10,373 nt of DNA from Clostridia bacterium (GCA_029256365.1 JAQSYB010000037.1:1-10373), one strand, 5' to 3'. Positions 1 through 6,165 are shown, counted from the first letter of the stretch. The notes: generated by a model from the sequence alone, not told the origin. Numbers and translations: made by a program.

Positions 1-318
1 ATCTGGATTTATGCGAGAGTTGGCCTTAAGAAGAGCATCTATTTTTACATTGAATCTTTGGGCTAGCCCATAGATTGTATCATTTTCTTGTATGGTATAG
101 TTTTCTGAGCCTGAATGACAGCGGACATTTTGGTATGCCAAAGGAATGCAAAGTATATCACCCTCATTTAGTTTATCAGGGTCTGTATATGGGTTGGCTT
201 CCAAAAGATCATCTAAGTTGATGCTATAATATTTGCTGATTTTATAGAAGGTATCATCTCGCTGAATGGAATAAGGAGCGGCTCCCTGTAGACATTTTTT
301 ATCATCAGAGCAAAACAT
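1..318 (-). CDS. LysM-repeat protein, C-terminal part cut off by window edge
   Basis: The 106 visible codons have no stop and run off the left edge, so only the N terminus is seen. Two LysM repeats are recognisable: roughly residues 14-57 (YSIQRDDTFYKISKYYSI followed by LLEANPYTDPDKLNEGD and ILCIP) and a second starting near residue 68 (YTIQENDTIYGLAQRFNV, then LLKANSRINP). LysM domains bind the N-acetylglucosamine backbone of peptidoglycan and occur in wall and spore-coat/cortex proteins. No signal peptide is visible: the protein begins MFCSDDKKC. It carries several cysteines (C3, C9, one in ILCIP, one in VRCHSG), as in many short clostridial LysM proteins. The ATG at 318 was chosen because GAGGTG lies about six bases upstream; an ATG at 323 is out of frame. 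Whether it is a wall protein or a spore protein made in the mother cell cannot be told from this part. Confidence 0.85.
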   Translation of the reverse strand, partial: MFCSDDKKCLQGAAPYSIQRDDTFYKISKYYSINLDDLLEANPYTDPDKLNEGDILCIPLAYQNVRCHSGSENYTIQENDTIYGLAQRFNVKIDALLKANSRINPD

Positions 319-341
319 TTCATCACCTCAATTTAAATAGT

Positions 342-347
342 ATTATA
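342..347 (-). promoter_or_regulatory. Probable -10 box for the LysM gene
   Basis: On the minus strand a perfect TATAAT lies 24 bases upstream of the LysM start codon, giving a short leader that contains the GAGGTG ribosome binding site. The -35 region is poor: the best candidate is TTATGA at a 16-base spacing. The upstream side is insulated by the terminator at 377-426, so a promoter is needed here. Confidence 0.45.
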
Positions 348-376
348 GTATATTCGTGTTATTTCATAATATTTGC

Positions 377-426
377 AAAAAAGTGATCGAGACAACTGCT
401 GCAGCAATTATCTCGATCACTTTTTA
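377..426. terminator. Bidirectional intrinsic terminator
   Basis: GTGATCGAGA (383-392) pairs perfectly with TCTCGATCAC (411-420), and flanking A and T runs extend the stem. The T run is TTTTT on the plus strand and TTTTTT on the minus strand. The loop contains its own palindrome, TGCTGCAGCA (397-406). The stem begins three bases after the TAA of the DUF2935 gene on the minus strand, so it mainly ends that transcript and protects the downstream LysM gene from read-through. Confidence 0.9.
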
Positions 427-1281
427 TTTTTTCATGGCCATTTGAAGCAGCTCTACAAAGTAGTTGCCTTCTCTAAGTATATGATCATCCATTAGTGGCC
501 AAGCGTTGGTTTGTTCACCAGGCAATGCACAGTCCTTTGCTCCCTTTAGAAGAGTTAGGCCGAAGTCTTTGAATTCCTTCATAAGCTTAAGGGTATCTTC
601 TACCAATCTATCTAAGCCTTTTCCTCTTCCCTCTATGGCCTTCGCTTTTTCAAGGTTCTCATGAAATTGCTTTTCAAACTCCTTCGCTTTTCTTGCTATT
701 TTTTCTTGTATACCTGGTTTTGAGGTCATGGCGATGTGGTGGGAATGTTCTTCATTTATATGAGAGAAGAACATGATCTCCTCCACTACAGCTGTGAACT
801 TTTCCTTGGCTGGCAAGGTTGCTAATAGCATTCTTGGGACACTTAGTACTTTTTTGTCTCCGCCAGGTATGCCTAAATCCTTGCGAGTGGGTTTTGGTCC
901 TCCGATTATTCCTATGAATCGATCTGTTTCTCTTCTCATATGATCAGCCAATTCAGAGGGTATGATTGAAAGAATCTCACAGCTTTTTATGCCCTGATAC
1001 ATGAACTTCTTGATATCACTTACTGCAATTGCTTGAGGAAGGACTGTTTTGGATGGGTCCATGCCCATTTCTGTAGGAGCTGCACCTGTAGGGAAAATCA
1101 TGTTATATAGATGATCTATCTGTCTTGCTGAAAAGTCAAGGTTCTTGAAAATACAGTCTTGGTTAATACTTGGATCTATACCGCCACGATGAAATTTTAG
1201 GTGTTCTGACAAAATTGGCATCCACACACTTATTTCATCCAATACGGCATTTAAAGGGAAACAATTGTTTTCATTTTGCAT
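424..1281 (-). CDS. DUF2935 family protein (ferritin-like helical fold)
   Basis: This 285-aa protein matches the Firmicutes DUF2935 family, which has two related helical halves. The first half has SVWMPILSEHLKFHRGG, with E26, H27 and H31. The second has EEIMFFSHINEEHSHHIAM, with E177, E178, H179, H181 and H182. Such E/H pairs suggest a metal site like that of ferritin-like four-helix bundles; metal binding is inference from these residues. The physiological function is not established. The protein is soluble, with no signal peptide or membrane segments. The open frame extends 24 codons further upstream, but the ATG at 1281 is preferred because a perfect AGGAGG sits about seven bases before it and the extra residues look like translated non-coding sequence. 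It appears monocistronic, with its own promoter and a terminator immediately after the stop. Confidence 0.85.
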   Translation of the reverse strand: MQNENNCFPLNAVLDEISVWMPILSEHLKFHRGGIDPSINQDCIFKNLDFSARQIDHLYNMIFPTGAAPTEMGMDPSKTVLPQAIAVSDIKKFMYQGIKSCEILSIIPSELADHMRRETDRFIGIIGGPKPTRKDLGIPGGDKKVLSVPRMLLATLPAKEKFTAVVEEIMFFSHINEEHSHHIAMTSKPGIQEKIARKAKEFEKQFHENLEKAKAIEGRGKGLDRLVEDTLKLMKEFKDFGLTLLKGAKDCALPGEQTNAWPLMDDHILREGNYFVELLQMAMKK

Positions 1282-1326
1282 ATAAAATCCTCCTATAATA
1301 ATAGCTTGGTTAGAGAAAAACAGTAA

Positions 1327-1335
1327 TTTATACCA
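1327..1335 (-). promoter_or_regulatory. Possible extended -10 promoter for the DUF2935 gene
   Basis: The minus strand reads TGGTATAAA here, an extended -10 element (TGnTATAAA), about 45 bases upstream of the start codon. Upstream is a T-rich stretch (TTTTTTGTTTTT) with no well-spaced -35 hexamer; TTGTTT occurs at a 15-base spacing. It lies inside the upstream open-frame extension, which supports the shorter start at 1281. Confidence 0.4.
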
Positions 1336-1377
1336 ATATATGCAGAAAAACAAAAAAGGGCATATACTATATAAAAT

Positions 1378-1407
1378 TTGTATGAAGTGGTGTAAAATGT
1401 ATATAAT
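1378..1407 (+). promoter_or_regulatory. Probable sigma-A promoter for the YitT-family gene
   Basis: TTGTAT (1378-1383) and a perfect TATAAT (1402-1407) are separated by 18 bases, placing the transcript start near 1414 and leaving a leader of about 45 bases before the ATG at 1458. A start near 1414 would exclude the upstream alternative start codon at 1413. Confidence 0.55.
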
Positions 1408-1457
1408 TTACAATGTTTCATGAGTTTTACCTGTGGTTATTTGGGAGGAGTATAAAT

Positions 1458-2300
1458 ATGAATAAGAATATGAAAGAGTACCTAATGATTACAATTGGAA
1501 GCATACTTGTAGCTGCTGGAATCTATTACTTCTTGGTTCCCAGCAATCTGGCCGCTGGAGGTGTCAGTGGGCTTGCAATGGTAATTGGAAGGTTTGCACC
1601 TGCTTTGCCAATTGGAATTATGATGCTGGTTATGAATATTATATTATTTATAATTGGGTTTATCTTTTTAGGATCAGGGTTTGGCGCGAAAACAATTTAT
1701 TCCAGCTTGAGCCTATCGGGATTTATTTTGCTCTTTGAACGAGTATATCCAGTCAATAGTCCTATAACAGGCGATATATTCATAGAGTTGATTTTTGGAA
1801 TATTGATATCTGCAATAGGCATGGGGATTATATTCAACAACAATGCTTCAACAGGAGGCACAGATATCGTAGCAAAAATTATTAATAAGTATCTCCACAT
1901 AGATATAGGCAAATCGCTGCTTTTATCAGATTTTCTTATTACACTCCTTGCAGCCATAGCATTTGATGTTAGAACAGGAATGTATGCGCTGTTGGGGGTA
2001 ATTATGAATGGTGTTGTGATTGACACGGTAATTGAAGGCTTAAATATCAGCAAGCAAGTCATGATTATCAGTACAAAACCAGAGGTAATCAAAGGCTTCA
2101 TACTGAATAAGCTGGGCAGAGGTGCTACTGTCTACACCGCCAAAGGCGCATTTACCAATACAGAGAAGGAAATTATAACGACAACCATTGGTAGAAAAGA
2201 AGTAATAAAGCTGAAAAACTTTGTGAAGGAGACGGATGATAAAGCATTTATGACCATTATAGATGCTCACGAAACTCTAGGAGAGGGCTTTAGCAGCTGA
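1458..2300 (+). CDS. YitT family membrane protein (DUF161 plus DUF2179)
   Basis: This 280-aa protein has about five hydrophobic membrane segments in its first 200 residues, starting with MITIGSILVAAGIYYFLV, and a soluble C-terminal domain of about 80 residues. The family signatures are the loop NNNASTGGTDIVAKIINKY after the third or fourth segment and the C-terminal GRGATVYTAKGAFTNTEKE of the DUF2179 domain. It is an integral membrane protein of unknown function; a transporter role is often assumed but not shown. The start at 1458 has GGGAGGAG seven bases upstream. An in-frame start at 1413 would add 15 residues with no ribosome binding site. No clear terminator follows, so some transcripts may continue into the DUF4397 gene 75 bases downstream. 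Confidence 0.9.
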   Translation: MNKNMKEYLMITIGSILVAAGIYYFLVPSNLAAGGVSGLAMVIGRFAPALPIGIMMLVMNIILFIIGFIFLGSGFGAKTIYSSLSLSGFILLFERVYPVNSPITGDIFIELIFGILISAIGMGIIFNNNASTGGTDIVAKIINKYLHIDIGKSLLLSDFLITLLAAIAFDVRTGMYALLGVIMNGVVIDTVIEGLNISKQVMIISTKPEVIKGFILNKLGRGATVYTAKGAFTNTEKEIITTTIGRKEVIKLKNFVKETDDKAFMTIIDAHETLGEGFSS

Positions 2301-2311
2301 TGAATTCTTGT

Positions 2312-2340
2312 AACATTTTTACATGTACCTTCATAAGATA
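2312..2340 (+). promoter_or_regulatory. Possible sporulation (sigma-K/sigma-E-like) promoter
   Basis: CATAAGATA (2332-2340) fits the CATAnnnTA -10 pattern of mother-cell sigma factors, and AAC (2312-2314) lies 17 bases upstream, where the AC-type -35 of sigma-K promoters is expected. The predicted transcript start is near 2348, 28 bases before the ATG of the DUF4397 gene. I see no better sigma-A promoter in the gap. The consensus is short, so a chance match is possible. Confidence 0.35.
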
Positions 2341-2375
2341 TATTGTATTGTAATAAAATGAAGAGGTGATTGTAC

Positions 2376-3029
2376 ATGTATAATCAAAGTAGATGCCCTT
2401 GTAAAAGTCAGACTAGAGTGACCCATACAAATTCCTTTGTAAGGGGTCTCCATGCCTCTCCTGATGCACCTGCAGTCGATATTTATGTTAACAATATTAT
2501 CATAGCAAGAGATGTGACCTATAAAGAATTTACAAAATACTTTCCTTTGGCAGGAGGCTTGTATAATATAAAAATATACCAAAGTGGAAAAACAACAAAT
2601 CCTGTAATAAATCAAAATGTAAATATTCCCCCTAAATCTATATTTACTATCGCTGCAACTGGCATGCTTTCTGATATAGAATTAACCTTAGTGGTTGAAC
2701 CACCAATAAGCAGGCTTCCGAATGAAACCTTTGTTCGAGTAGTACATTTATCACCGAATACGCCAAATGTAGATATCACACTAGCAGATGGTACAAAGCT
2801 ATTTGGTGATGTGGAATACAAGGAAATTACTGACTACATTCGAATTAGACCTGCAACCTATGAGCTGCAGGCAAGACTGGCAGGAACAAGCAACATCATA
2901 TTGGATGTTCCCAATGCAAACTTGCGGTTTGGAAATATTTACACAATCTATGTAGTTGGCTTAATGAATGGCAATCCTACATTGCAGATGTTATTACCAC
3001 TGGATGGAAGCACCTATCTAACTGTATAA
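2376..3029 (+). CDS. DUF4397 protein with two tandem repeats
   Basis: This 217-aa protein carries two copies of the DUF4397 beta-rich domain. Copy one begins FVRGLHASPDAPAVDIYVN (about residue 23) and copy two begins FVRVVHLSPNTPNVDITLA (about residue 118). They share the pattern FVR.(L/V)H.SP..P.VDI, followed by YKE(F/I)T and a conserved TIYVVG/TIAATG strand. DUF4397 domains are mostly found in exported or surface proteins, but no signal peptide is visible. The protein starts MYNQSRCPCKSQTRV, with a CPC motif that could be cross-linked. That, with the spore-type promoter, suggests a coat or spore-surface protein; this is inference. The ATG at 2376 follows GAGGTG by six bases; the TTG at 2370 overlaps that ribosome binding site. 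A terminator follows directly. Confidence 0.85.
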   Translation: MYNQSRCPCKSQTRVTHTNSFVRGLHASPDAPAVDIYVNNIIIARDVTYKEFTKYFPLAGGLYNIKIYQSGKTTNPVINQNVNIPPKSIFTIAATGMLSDIELTLVVEPPISRLPNETFVRVVHLSPNTPNVDITLADGTKLFGDVEYKEITDYIRIRPATYELQARLAGTSNIILDVPNANLRFGNIYTIYVVGLMNGNPTLQMLLPLDGSTYLTV

Positions 3030-3040
3030 ATAGAAAAGTA

Positions 3041-3073
3041 AAAGGTTATGTATTCTATACATAGCTTTTTTTT
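3041..3073 (+). terminator. Intrinsic terminator after the DUF4397 gene
   Basis: AAAGGTTATGTAT and ATACATAGCTTTT form a hairpin of roughly 13 pairs (two of them G-U) with the three-base loop TCT, running straight into a stretch of eight T residues. It begins 12 bases after the TAA stop. Confidence 0.85.
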
Positions 3074-3074
3074 A

Positions 3075-3103
3075 TTGTGTATAGCAAGTTGATGGAGTAA
3101 AAT
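3075..3103 (+). promoter_or_regulatory. Probable sigma-A promoter for the HutD-family gene
   Basis: TTGTGT (3075-3080), a 17-base spacer and TAAAAT (3098-3103, five of six consensus bases) lie between the upstream terminator and the HutD-family start codon. The predicted transcript starts near 3110, shortly before the GGAGGG ribosome binding site at 3118-3123. Confidence 0.4.
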
Positions 3104-3129
3104 CAAACTATATATGTGGAGGGATTAAA

Positions 3130-3726
3130 ATGATTCAAATAGATTTGATAACAAAAGAACGACAGCAAACTACTAGATGGTCTGGTGGAATCACTACACA
3201 AATTGCGATTTATCCAAAGGATTCAAATTATGTGGATAGAGAATTTTTGTGGAGATTGAGTACAGCCTTAGTGGAAATTGAAGAATCGAATTTTACTAAG
3301 CTGACAGGTTATGATAGGCATTTAATGGTGTTAGAAGGAAAGCTGGAGCTAATACATAAGGATCACCACGCAGTGATATTAGAACAATATGAGCAGGACA
3401 GCTTTAAAGGCGGCTGGGATACCCTTAGCTGCGGAAAAGCAAAAGATTTTAATCTAATGCTAAAAGAGGGTGTAAAAGGCAGGATGGAGAGATATTTGGC
3501 TTCTGCTGGGCAAGAAATCATACTAAATCTGGATGCCAACCGAAAGCAAGGATTTTTTGCATGTTACAGTCATAAAGGAAATATAACCATAAATGCGGCG
3601 GAGCATTCTGCAAAGGTAGAAGAAGGGGAGCTGTTGCAAATAGAATATCGAGACAAACTGCATGTTGTTTTAGAAAACAAAGGCAGCAATGAATGTAATT
3701 TCATTGTTGTTTTTATAGAGCTGTAA
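3130..3726 (+). CDS. HutD/Ves family cupin protein
   Basis: This 198-aa soluble protein has the HutD/Ves signature throughout: TTRWSGGITTQIAIYP near residue 14, FLWRLSTALVEIEESNFTKL near residue 38, and YDRHLMVLEGKLEL near residue 61. Family structures are double cupin-like barrels. HutD proteins are often encoded with histidine-degradation genes, and the E. coli relative Ves is stress-linked, but the biochemical role is not settled. No hut genes are in this window, so the histidine connection is unsupported here. The start ATG follows GGAGGG by six bases. The gene has its own upstream terminator and promoter. The promoter of the following peroxiredoxin overlaps its last codons, so the two may be partly co-transcribed. 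Confidence 0.85.
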   Translation: MIQIDLITKERQQTTRWSGGITTQIAIYPKDSNYVDREFLWRLSTALVEIEESNFTKLTGYDRHLMVLEGKLELIHKDHHAVILEQYEQDSFKGGWDTLSCGKAKDFNLMLKEGVKGRMERYLASAGQEIILNLDANRKQGFFACYSHKGNITINAAEHSAKVEEGELLQIEYRDKLHVVLENKGSNECNFIVVFIEL

Positions 3727-3740
3727 AAAAGGCATATAAT
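3712..3740 (+). promoter_or_regulatory. Probable sigma-A promoter for the selenoperoxiredoxin gene
   Basis: TTTATA (3712-3717, four of six consensus bases), a 17-base spacer and a perfect TATAAT (3735-3740) overlap the 3' end and stop codon of the HutD-family gene. The predicted start near 3747 gives a leader of about 45 bases. No PerR-like palindrome was found next to it. Confidence 0.5.
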
Positions 3741-3792
3741 TATCTCCTAAGCAAATAATAAACCTGTCAATGATTGATAAGGAGGTAATGTT

Positions 3793-4281
3793 ATGATTAA
3801 AATTGGTATGAAGGCTCCTGATTTTACTTTAGATAGCACTCTTGGTAAAGTTTCCATGAGCGACTATAAGGATAAATGGGTTGTATTGTTCTTTTATCCT
3901 TTAGATTTTACACCGATATGAGAAACTGAGGTGCCAGAATTTAACCGGCGGTTAAATGATTTTGAAAAGTTTGGTGCAAAGGTAATCGGAGCAAATCCTG
4001 ACAGCGTGTATACACACAAAGCATGGTTAGAAAAAATCGGACAGATTGACTATCCTTTGATATCTGACTATACAAAATCTTTGTCTAAAGTTTTTGGCGT
4101 TTTGGATGAAGAAACAGGAATAGCCAATAGAGGGACCTTTATAATAGATCCACATCAGAAAATAAGATATGCAAGCGAAAACGACTTATTGGTAGGTAGA
4201 AATATAAATGAGATATTAAGAGTATTGGCTGCTTTGAACAGAGGTAAGCCTTGTCCAGTTAATTGGGAAGAAGGAAAATGA
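3793..4281 (+). CDS. prxU: Selenocysteine-containing 2-Cys peroxiredoxin (in-frame TGA = Sec43)
   Basis: Read through the TGA at 3919-3921, this is a complete 162-aa peroxiredoxin of the AhpC/Prx1 class, which reduces peroxides in the cytoplasm. The active-site region reads FFYPLDFTPI-U43-ETEVPEF, so the UGA falls exactly at the peroxidatic cysteine. Also present are T40 of the TxxC motif, THKAW, R113 in NRGTFIID (active-site arginine) and the resolving C154 in GKPCPVNW near the C terminus. The ATG at 3793 has AAGGAGG seven bases upstream. Sequence similarity to the family continues smoothly on both sides of the UGA, and a SECIS-like hairpin follows it. Selenoperoxiredoxins (PrxU) are known from Eubacterium acidaminophilum. 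Standard callers would report only a 116-codon fragment from GTG at 3931. Alternatives are a nonsense mutation or a sequencing error; the codon position and hairpin argue against both. The resolving cysteine implies a selenenyl-sulfide cycle with a thioredoxin-type reductant (inference). Confidence 0.93.
3919..3957 (+). other. UGA Sec codon and bacterial SECIS-like hairpin
   Basis: After the TGA codon (3919-3921), ATTTAACC (3939-3946) pairs perfectly with GGTTAAAT (3950-3957) around the loop GGC (3947-3949). Bacterial SECIS elements lie inside the coding region just after the UGA and have a short stem with a G in the first positions of the apical loop, bound by SelB. Here the loop begins 26 bases after the UGA, longer than in E. 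coli fdhF but within the range I recall for other bacteria. The codons over the hairpin still encode a conserved-looking FNRRLN segment. No bulged U like that of fdhF is evident. Confidence 0.8.
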
Positions 4282-4284
4282 AAT

Positions 4285-4325
4285 AAAAAAATAAATCCGG
4301 CTGTAATAGCGGGATTTATTTTTTT
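4285..4325. terminator. Strong bidirectional terminator between convergent genes
   Basis: AAAAAAATAAATCC (4285-4298) pairs perfectly with GGATTTATTTTTTT (4312-4325). Inside, after one G-G mismatch, GCT pairs with AGC around a GTAAT loop. Both strands end the stem with a run of seven T. It starts four bases after the peroxiredoxin stop and lies six bases from the ZIP transporter stop, so one element serves both converging genes. Confidence 0.92.
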
Positions 4326-4330
4326 GCAAT

Positions 4331-5146
4331 TTATCCTAAAGCCACATCTAGAATCATCATTACAGCAAAGCCTAGCATAGCTCCTATAGTCCCTAAATCT
4401 GTGCTTTTATCAATTTGACTCTCAGGGATAAGTTCTTCCACCACTACAAAGATCATAGCACCGGCAGCAAATGACAATGCATAGGGAAGCAATGCTTTCA
4501 TATATATTACTGTTGCAGCACCTATGATACCGGCTATGGGTTCTACGACACCGGACATTTGACCATACCAAAAGCTTTTTCTTCTTGAAAATCCTTCTCG
4601 TCTTAAAGGTATTGATACAGATGCGCCTTCGGGAAAATTCTGCAATCCGATACCGATTGCCAAAGCGATGGCTCCTGTTAAGGATGCACTAGGAAGACCG
4701 GCACTAATCGCACCAAATGCCACACCAACAGCTAAGCCCTCAGGTATATTGTGCAGCGTAATTGCAAGTACCAGCAGGACGCTTCGCTGCCAATTTGTTT
4801 GAATGCCTGAAGCTTTGCCGCTAAGAGAGTCCACATGGAGATGGGGCAGTATCTTATTTACGAGCAAAAGAAAGGCTCCTCCTGCCAAAAAACCGATGGA
4901 AGCAGGTATCCAAGCAGGCTTATTTGCTTGTTCAGCCATTTCGATTGCTGGAGCCAGCAAACTCCAAAAGCTTGCAGCTATCATCACTCCTGCAGCAAAG
5001 CCAAGCATTGTATCCAATACTTTTTTATTTATCGTCTTGAAAAAGAATACGATGGAAGCACCAGCTGCTGTTACAAACCATGTAAAGCAGGTTGCAATAA
5101 AAGCTTGCGTAATAGGATTCAGCCCAACAAACCAATTTATTATCAT
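4331..5146 (-). CDS. ZIP family divalent metal transporter (GufA-like)
   Basis: This 271-aa membrane protein, the usual size for bacterial ZIP proteins, has about eight hydrophobic segments. The metal-path motifs are both intact: HNIPEGLAVG in segment IV (H132, N133, E136) and QNFPEGASVSIPL in segment V (N170, E173). A short loop with LPHLHVD (H102, H104) precedes them and resembles the variable histidine-bearing loop of the family. ZIP proteins bring zinc, iron or other divalent metals into the cytoplasm; which metal cannot be read from the sequence. The ATG at 5146 is preceded by GAGGAGGTC about four bases away. The gene lies 58 bases downstream of mrp on the same strand with no terminator between, so they may form an operon. 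Iron import would fit an Fe-S carrier neighbour, but this is inference. Confidence 0.92.
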   Translation of the reverse strand: MIINWFVGLNPITQAFIATCFTWFVTAAGASIVFFFKTINKKVLDTMLGFAAGVMIAASFWSLLAPAIEMAEQANKPAWIPASIGFLAGGAFLLLVNKILPHLHVDSLSGKASGIQTNWQRSVLLVLAITLHNIPEGLAVGVAFGAISAGLPSASLTGAIALAIGIGLQNFPEGASVSIPLRREGFSRRKSFWYGQMSGVVEPIAGIIGAATVIYMKALLPYALSFAAGAMIFVVVEELIPESQIDKSTDLGTIGAMLGFAVMMILDVALG

Positions 5147-5180
5147 GTTGACCTCCTCAATTGCATAATGATGGTTTTAT

Positions 5181-5189
5181 TTTATAACA
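5181..5189 (-). promoter_or_regulatory. Possible extended -10 promoter for the ZIP gene
   Basis: The minus strand reads TGTTATAAA (extended -10) about 35 bases upstream of the ZIP start codon, in the short gap after mrp. No good -35 hexamer is seen at 16-18 bases. It could give the transporter transcription independent of mrp. Confidence 0.3.
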
Positions 5190-5204
5190 CATGTAAGCAA
5201 TATG

Positions 5205-6032
5205 CTATATATTTAATTGATTATTGATGTTTTCTGCAAATTCATTAAGATATTTTCTATCCGTTTCCTCAATTTTTCCATGGTCGCAAAGCTGTGTGAA
5301 TTCTGGATCTATAGGCATTCTGGCAAATTGCTTGACGTTGAGCTCGAGGGCAGTGTCCTCAATTCTGCTGCTGCCAAATAAGTTAATCTGCTCACCGCAG
5401 TGAGGGCAGGATATGTAACTCATATTTTCTACAATGCCCAGTATTGGGATATTCATTGTCTTTGCCATATTGTAGGATTTTTTTACGATGAGAGATACCA
5501 AGTCTTGAGGCAGAGTGACAATCACGATACCATCTAAGGGTATGGATTGAAATACAGTCAAAGGGACATCTCCTGTACCTGGAGGCATATCTATGAACAA
5601 ATAATCCAACTCCCCCCAAATAACATCAGTCCAAAATTGTTTTACGATGCCGCCTATGATTGGACCACGCCATATCACAGGATTTTCTTCATTTTCCATA
5701 AGCAAATTAAGTGATATAATCTTAATTCCCTTTTCAGAAGACCCTGGAAGAACACCTAGTTCATTGCTATATGCTTTTTCCTTCACTCCAAAAACCTTAG
5801 GAATCGAAGGGCCTGTAATGTCGGCATCCAACACTCCGACCTTATAACCCTTGCGATGCATCGTTACAGCCATTAGAGAAGTTACAAGAGATTTTCCAAC
5901 ACCACCCTTGCCGCTGACTACAGCAATGACCTTTTTTATTTTGCTTTGCTCATGAGGTCTTTCTATAGTAGGCGCACTTTTTTTACTGCAGCCCTCACAG
6001 CTATTCGCAGAGCATGATGAACATTCAGACAT
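5205..6032 (-). CDS. mrp: Mrp/NBP35 (ApbC) family iron-sulfur cluster carrier ATPase
   Basis: This 275-aa P-loop protein has a deviant Walker A motif GKGGVGKS (residues 41-48), followed by VGVLDADITGPSIPKVFG and the family segment DYLFIDMPPGTGD. A C-terminal CPHC motif (C209, C212) holds the bridging Fe-S cluster in dimers of this family. The N terminus has four further cysteines (C4, C7, C12, C15), a pattern common in clostridial Mrp proteins. Members bind and transfer [4Fe-4S] clusters to apo-enzymes. It is divergent from the hydrogenase operon, whose products need many clusters, so a supporting role is plausible but inferred. Start choice: AAGGAG lies eight bases before the ATG at 6032. 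A GTG at 6038 sits only two bases from it, and the ATG at 6040 is out of frame. Confidence 0.93.
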   Translation of the reverse strand: MSECSSCSANSCEGCSKKSAPTIERPHEQSKIKKVIAVVSGKGGVGKSLVTSLMAVTMHRKGYKVGVLDADITGPSIPKVFGVKEKAYSNELGVLPGSSEKGIKIISLNLLMENEENPVIWRGPIIGGIVKQFWTDVIWGELDYLFIDMPPGTGDVPLTVFQSIPLDGIVIVTLPQDLVSLIVKKSYNMAKTMNIPILGIVENMSYISCPHCGEQINLFGSSRIEDTALELNVKQFARMPIDPEFTQLCDHGKIEETDRKYLNEFAENINNQLNI

Positions 6033-6135
6033 AAACACATCTCCTTAAAGTAAATTTTTCTATTGTACTATAATTAGTATTTTCAATTACTATCTTATTC
6101 ATCATATAATTTGTATATGGAAAGTATACCTATTT

Positions 6136-6147
6136 AGATAATTATCT
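6136..6147. other. Perfect 12-bp palindrome between mrp and the hydrogenase operon
   Basis: AGATAATTATCT is a perfect inverted repeat within the 227-base divergent intergenic region, 19 bases upstream of the -35 box of the hydrogenase promoter. It contains GATAAT/ATTATC half-sites reminiscent of Fur-family boxes but lacks the odd-centred 7-1-7 layout. In such AT-rich DNA it may be chance. I saw no convincing promoter for mrp in the region. Confidence 0.35.
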
Positions 6148-6165
6148 TATTATGAGGCAATGGGG

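Noticed and set aside
1282..1353. A 24-residue N-terminal extension of the DUF2935 protein
   Set aside because: There is no ribosome binding site at the upstream start, a perfect AGGAGG lies before the ATG at 1281, and the extension overlaps a probable promoter.
1413..1457. An upstream start for the YitT-family protein
   Set aside because: It coincides with the predicted transcript start and has no ribosome binding site. The ATG at 1458 has GGGAGGAG.
2309..2323. TGTAA/TTACA inverted repeat after the YitT-family gene as a terminator
   Set aside because: The stem has only five AT-rich pairs and no T run follows, so it cannot be supported as a terminator.
3130..3726. Part of a histidine utilisation (hut) operon
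   Set aside because: Only the HutD-family cupin is present. No hutH, hutU, hutI or hutG is in the window.
3793..3921. A nonsense-mutated peroxiredoxin pseudogene
   Set aside because: The UGA sits exactly at the catalytic cysteine, a hairpin follows at suitable distance, and the rest of the gene is intact, which is the pattern of selenocysteine coding.
3931..4281. A separate 116-aa peroxiredoxin fragment starting at GTG 3931
   Set aside because: It lacks the active site and has no well-placed ribosome binding site. It is the in-frame continuation of the gene starting at 3793 through a Sec UGA.
4279..4325. The terminal TGA followed by the 4285-4325 hairpin as a second Sec codon
   Set aside because: The hairpin has terminator features (long stem, T run on both strands), and the protein ends just after the resolving-cysteine motif, as is usual for the family.
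4803..5227. Two plus-strand open frames opposite the ZIP transporter
   Set aside because: They are antisense shadows of a well-supported membrane protein. Their sequences show no family features.
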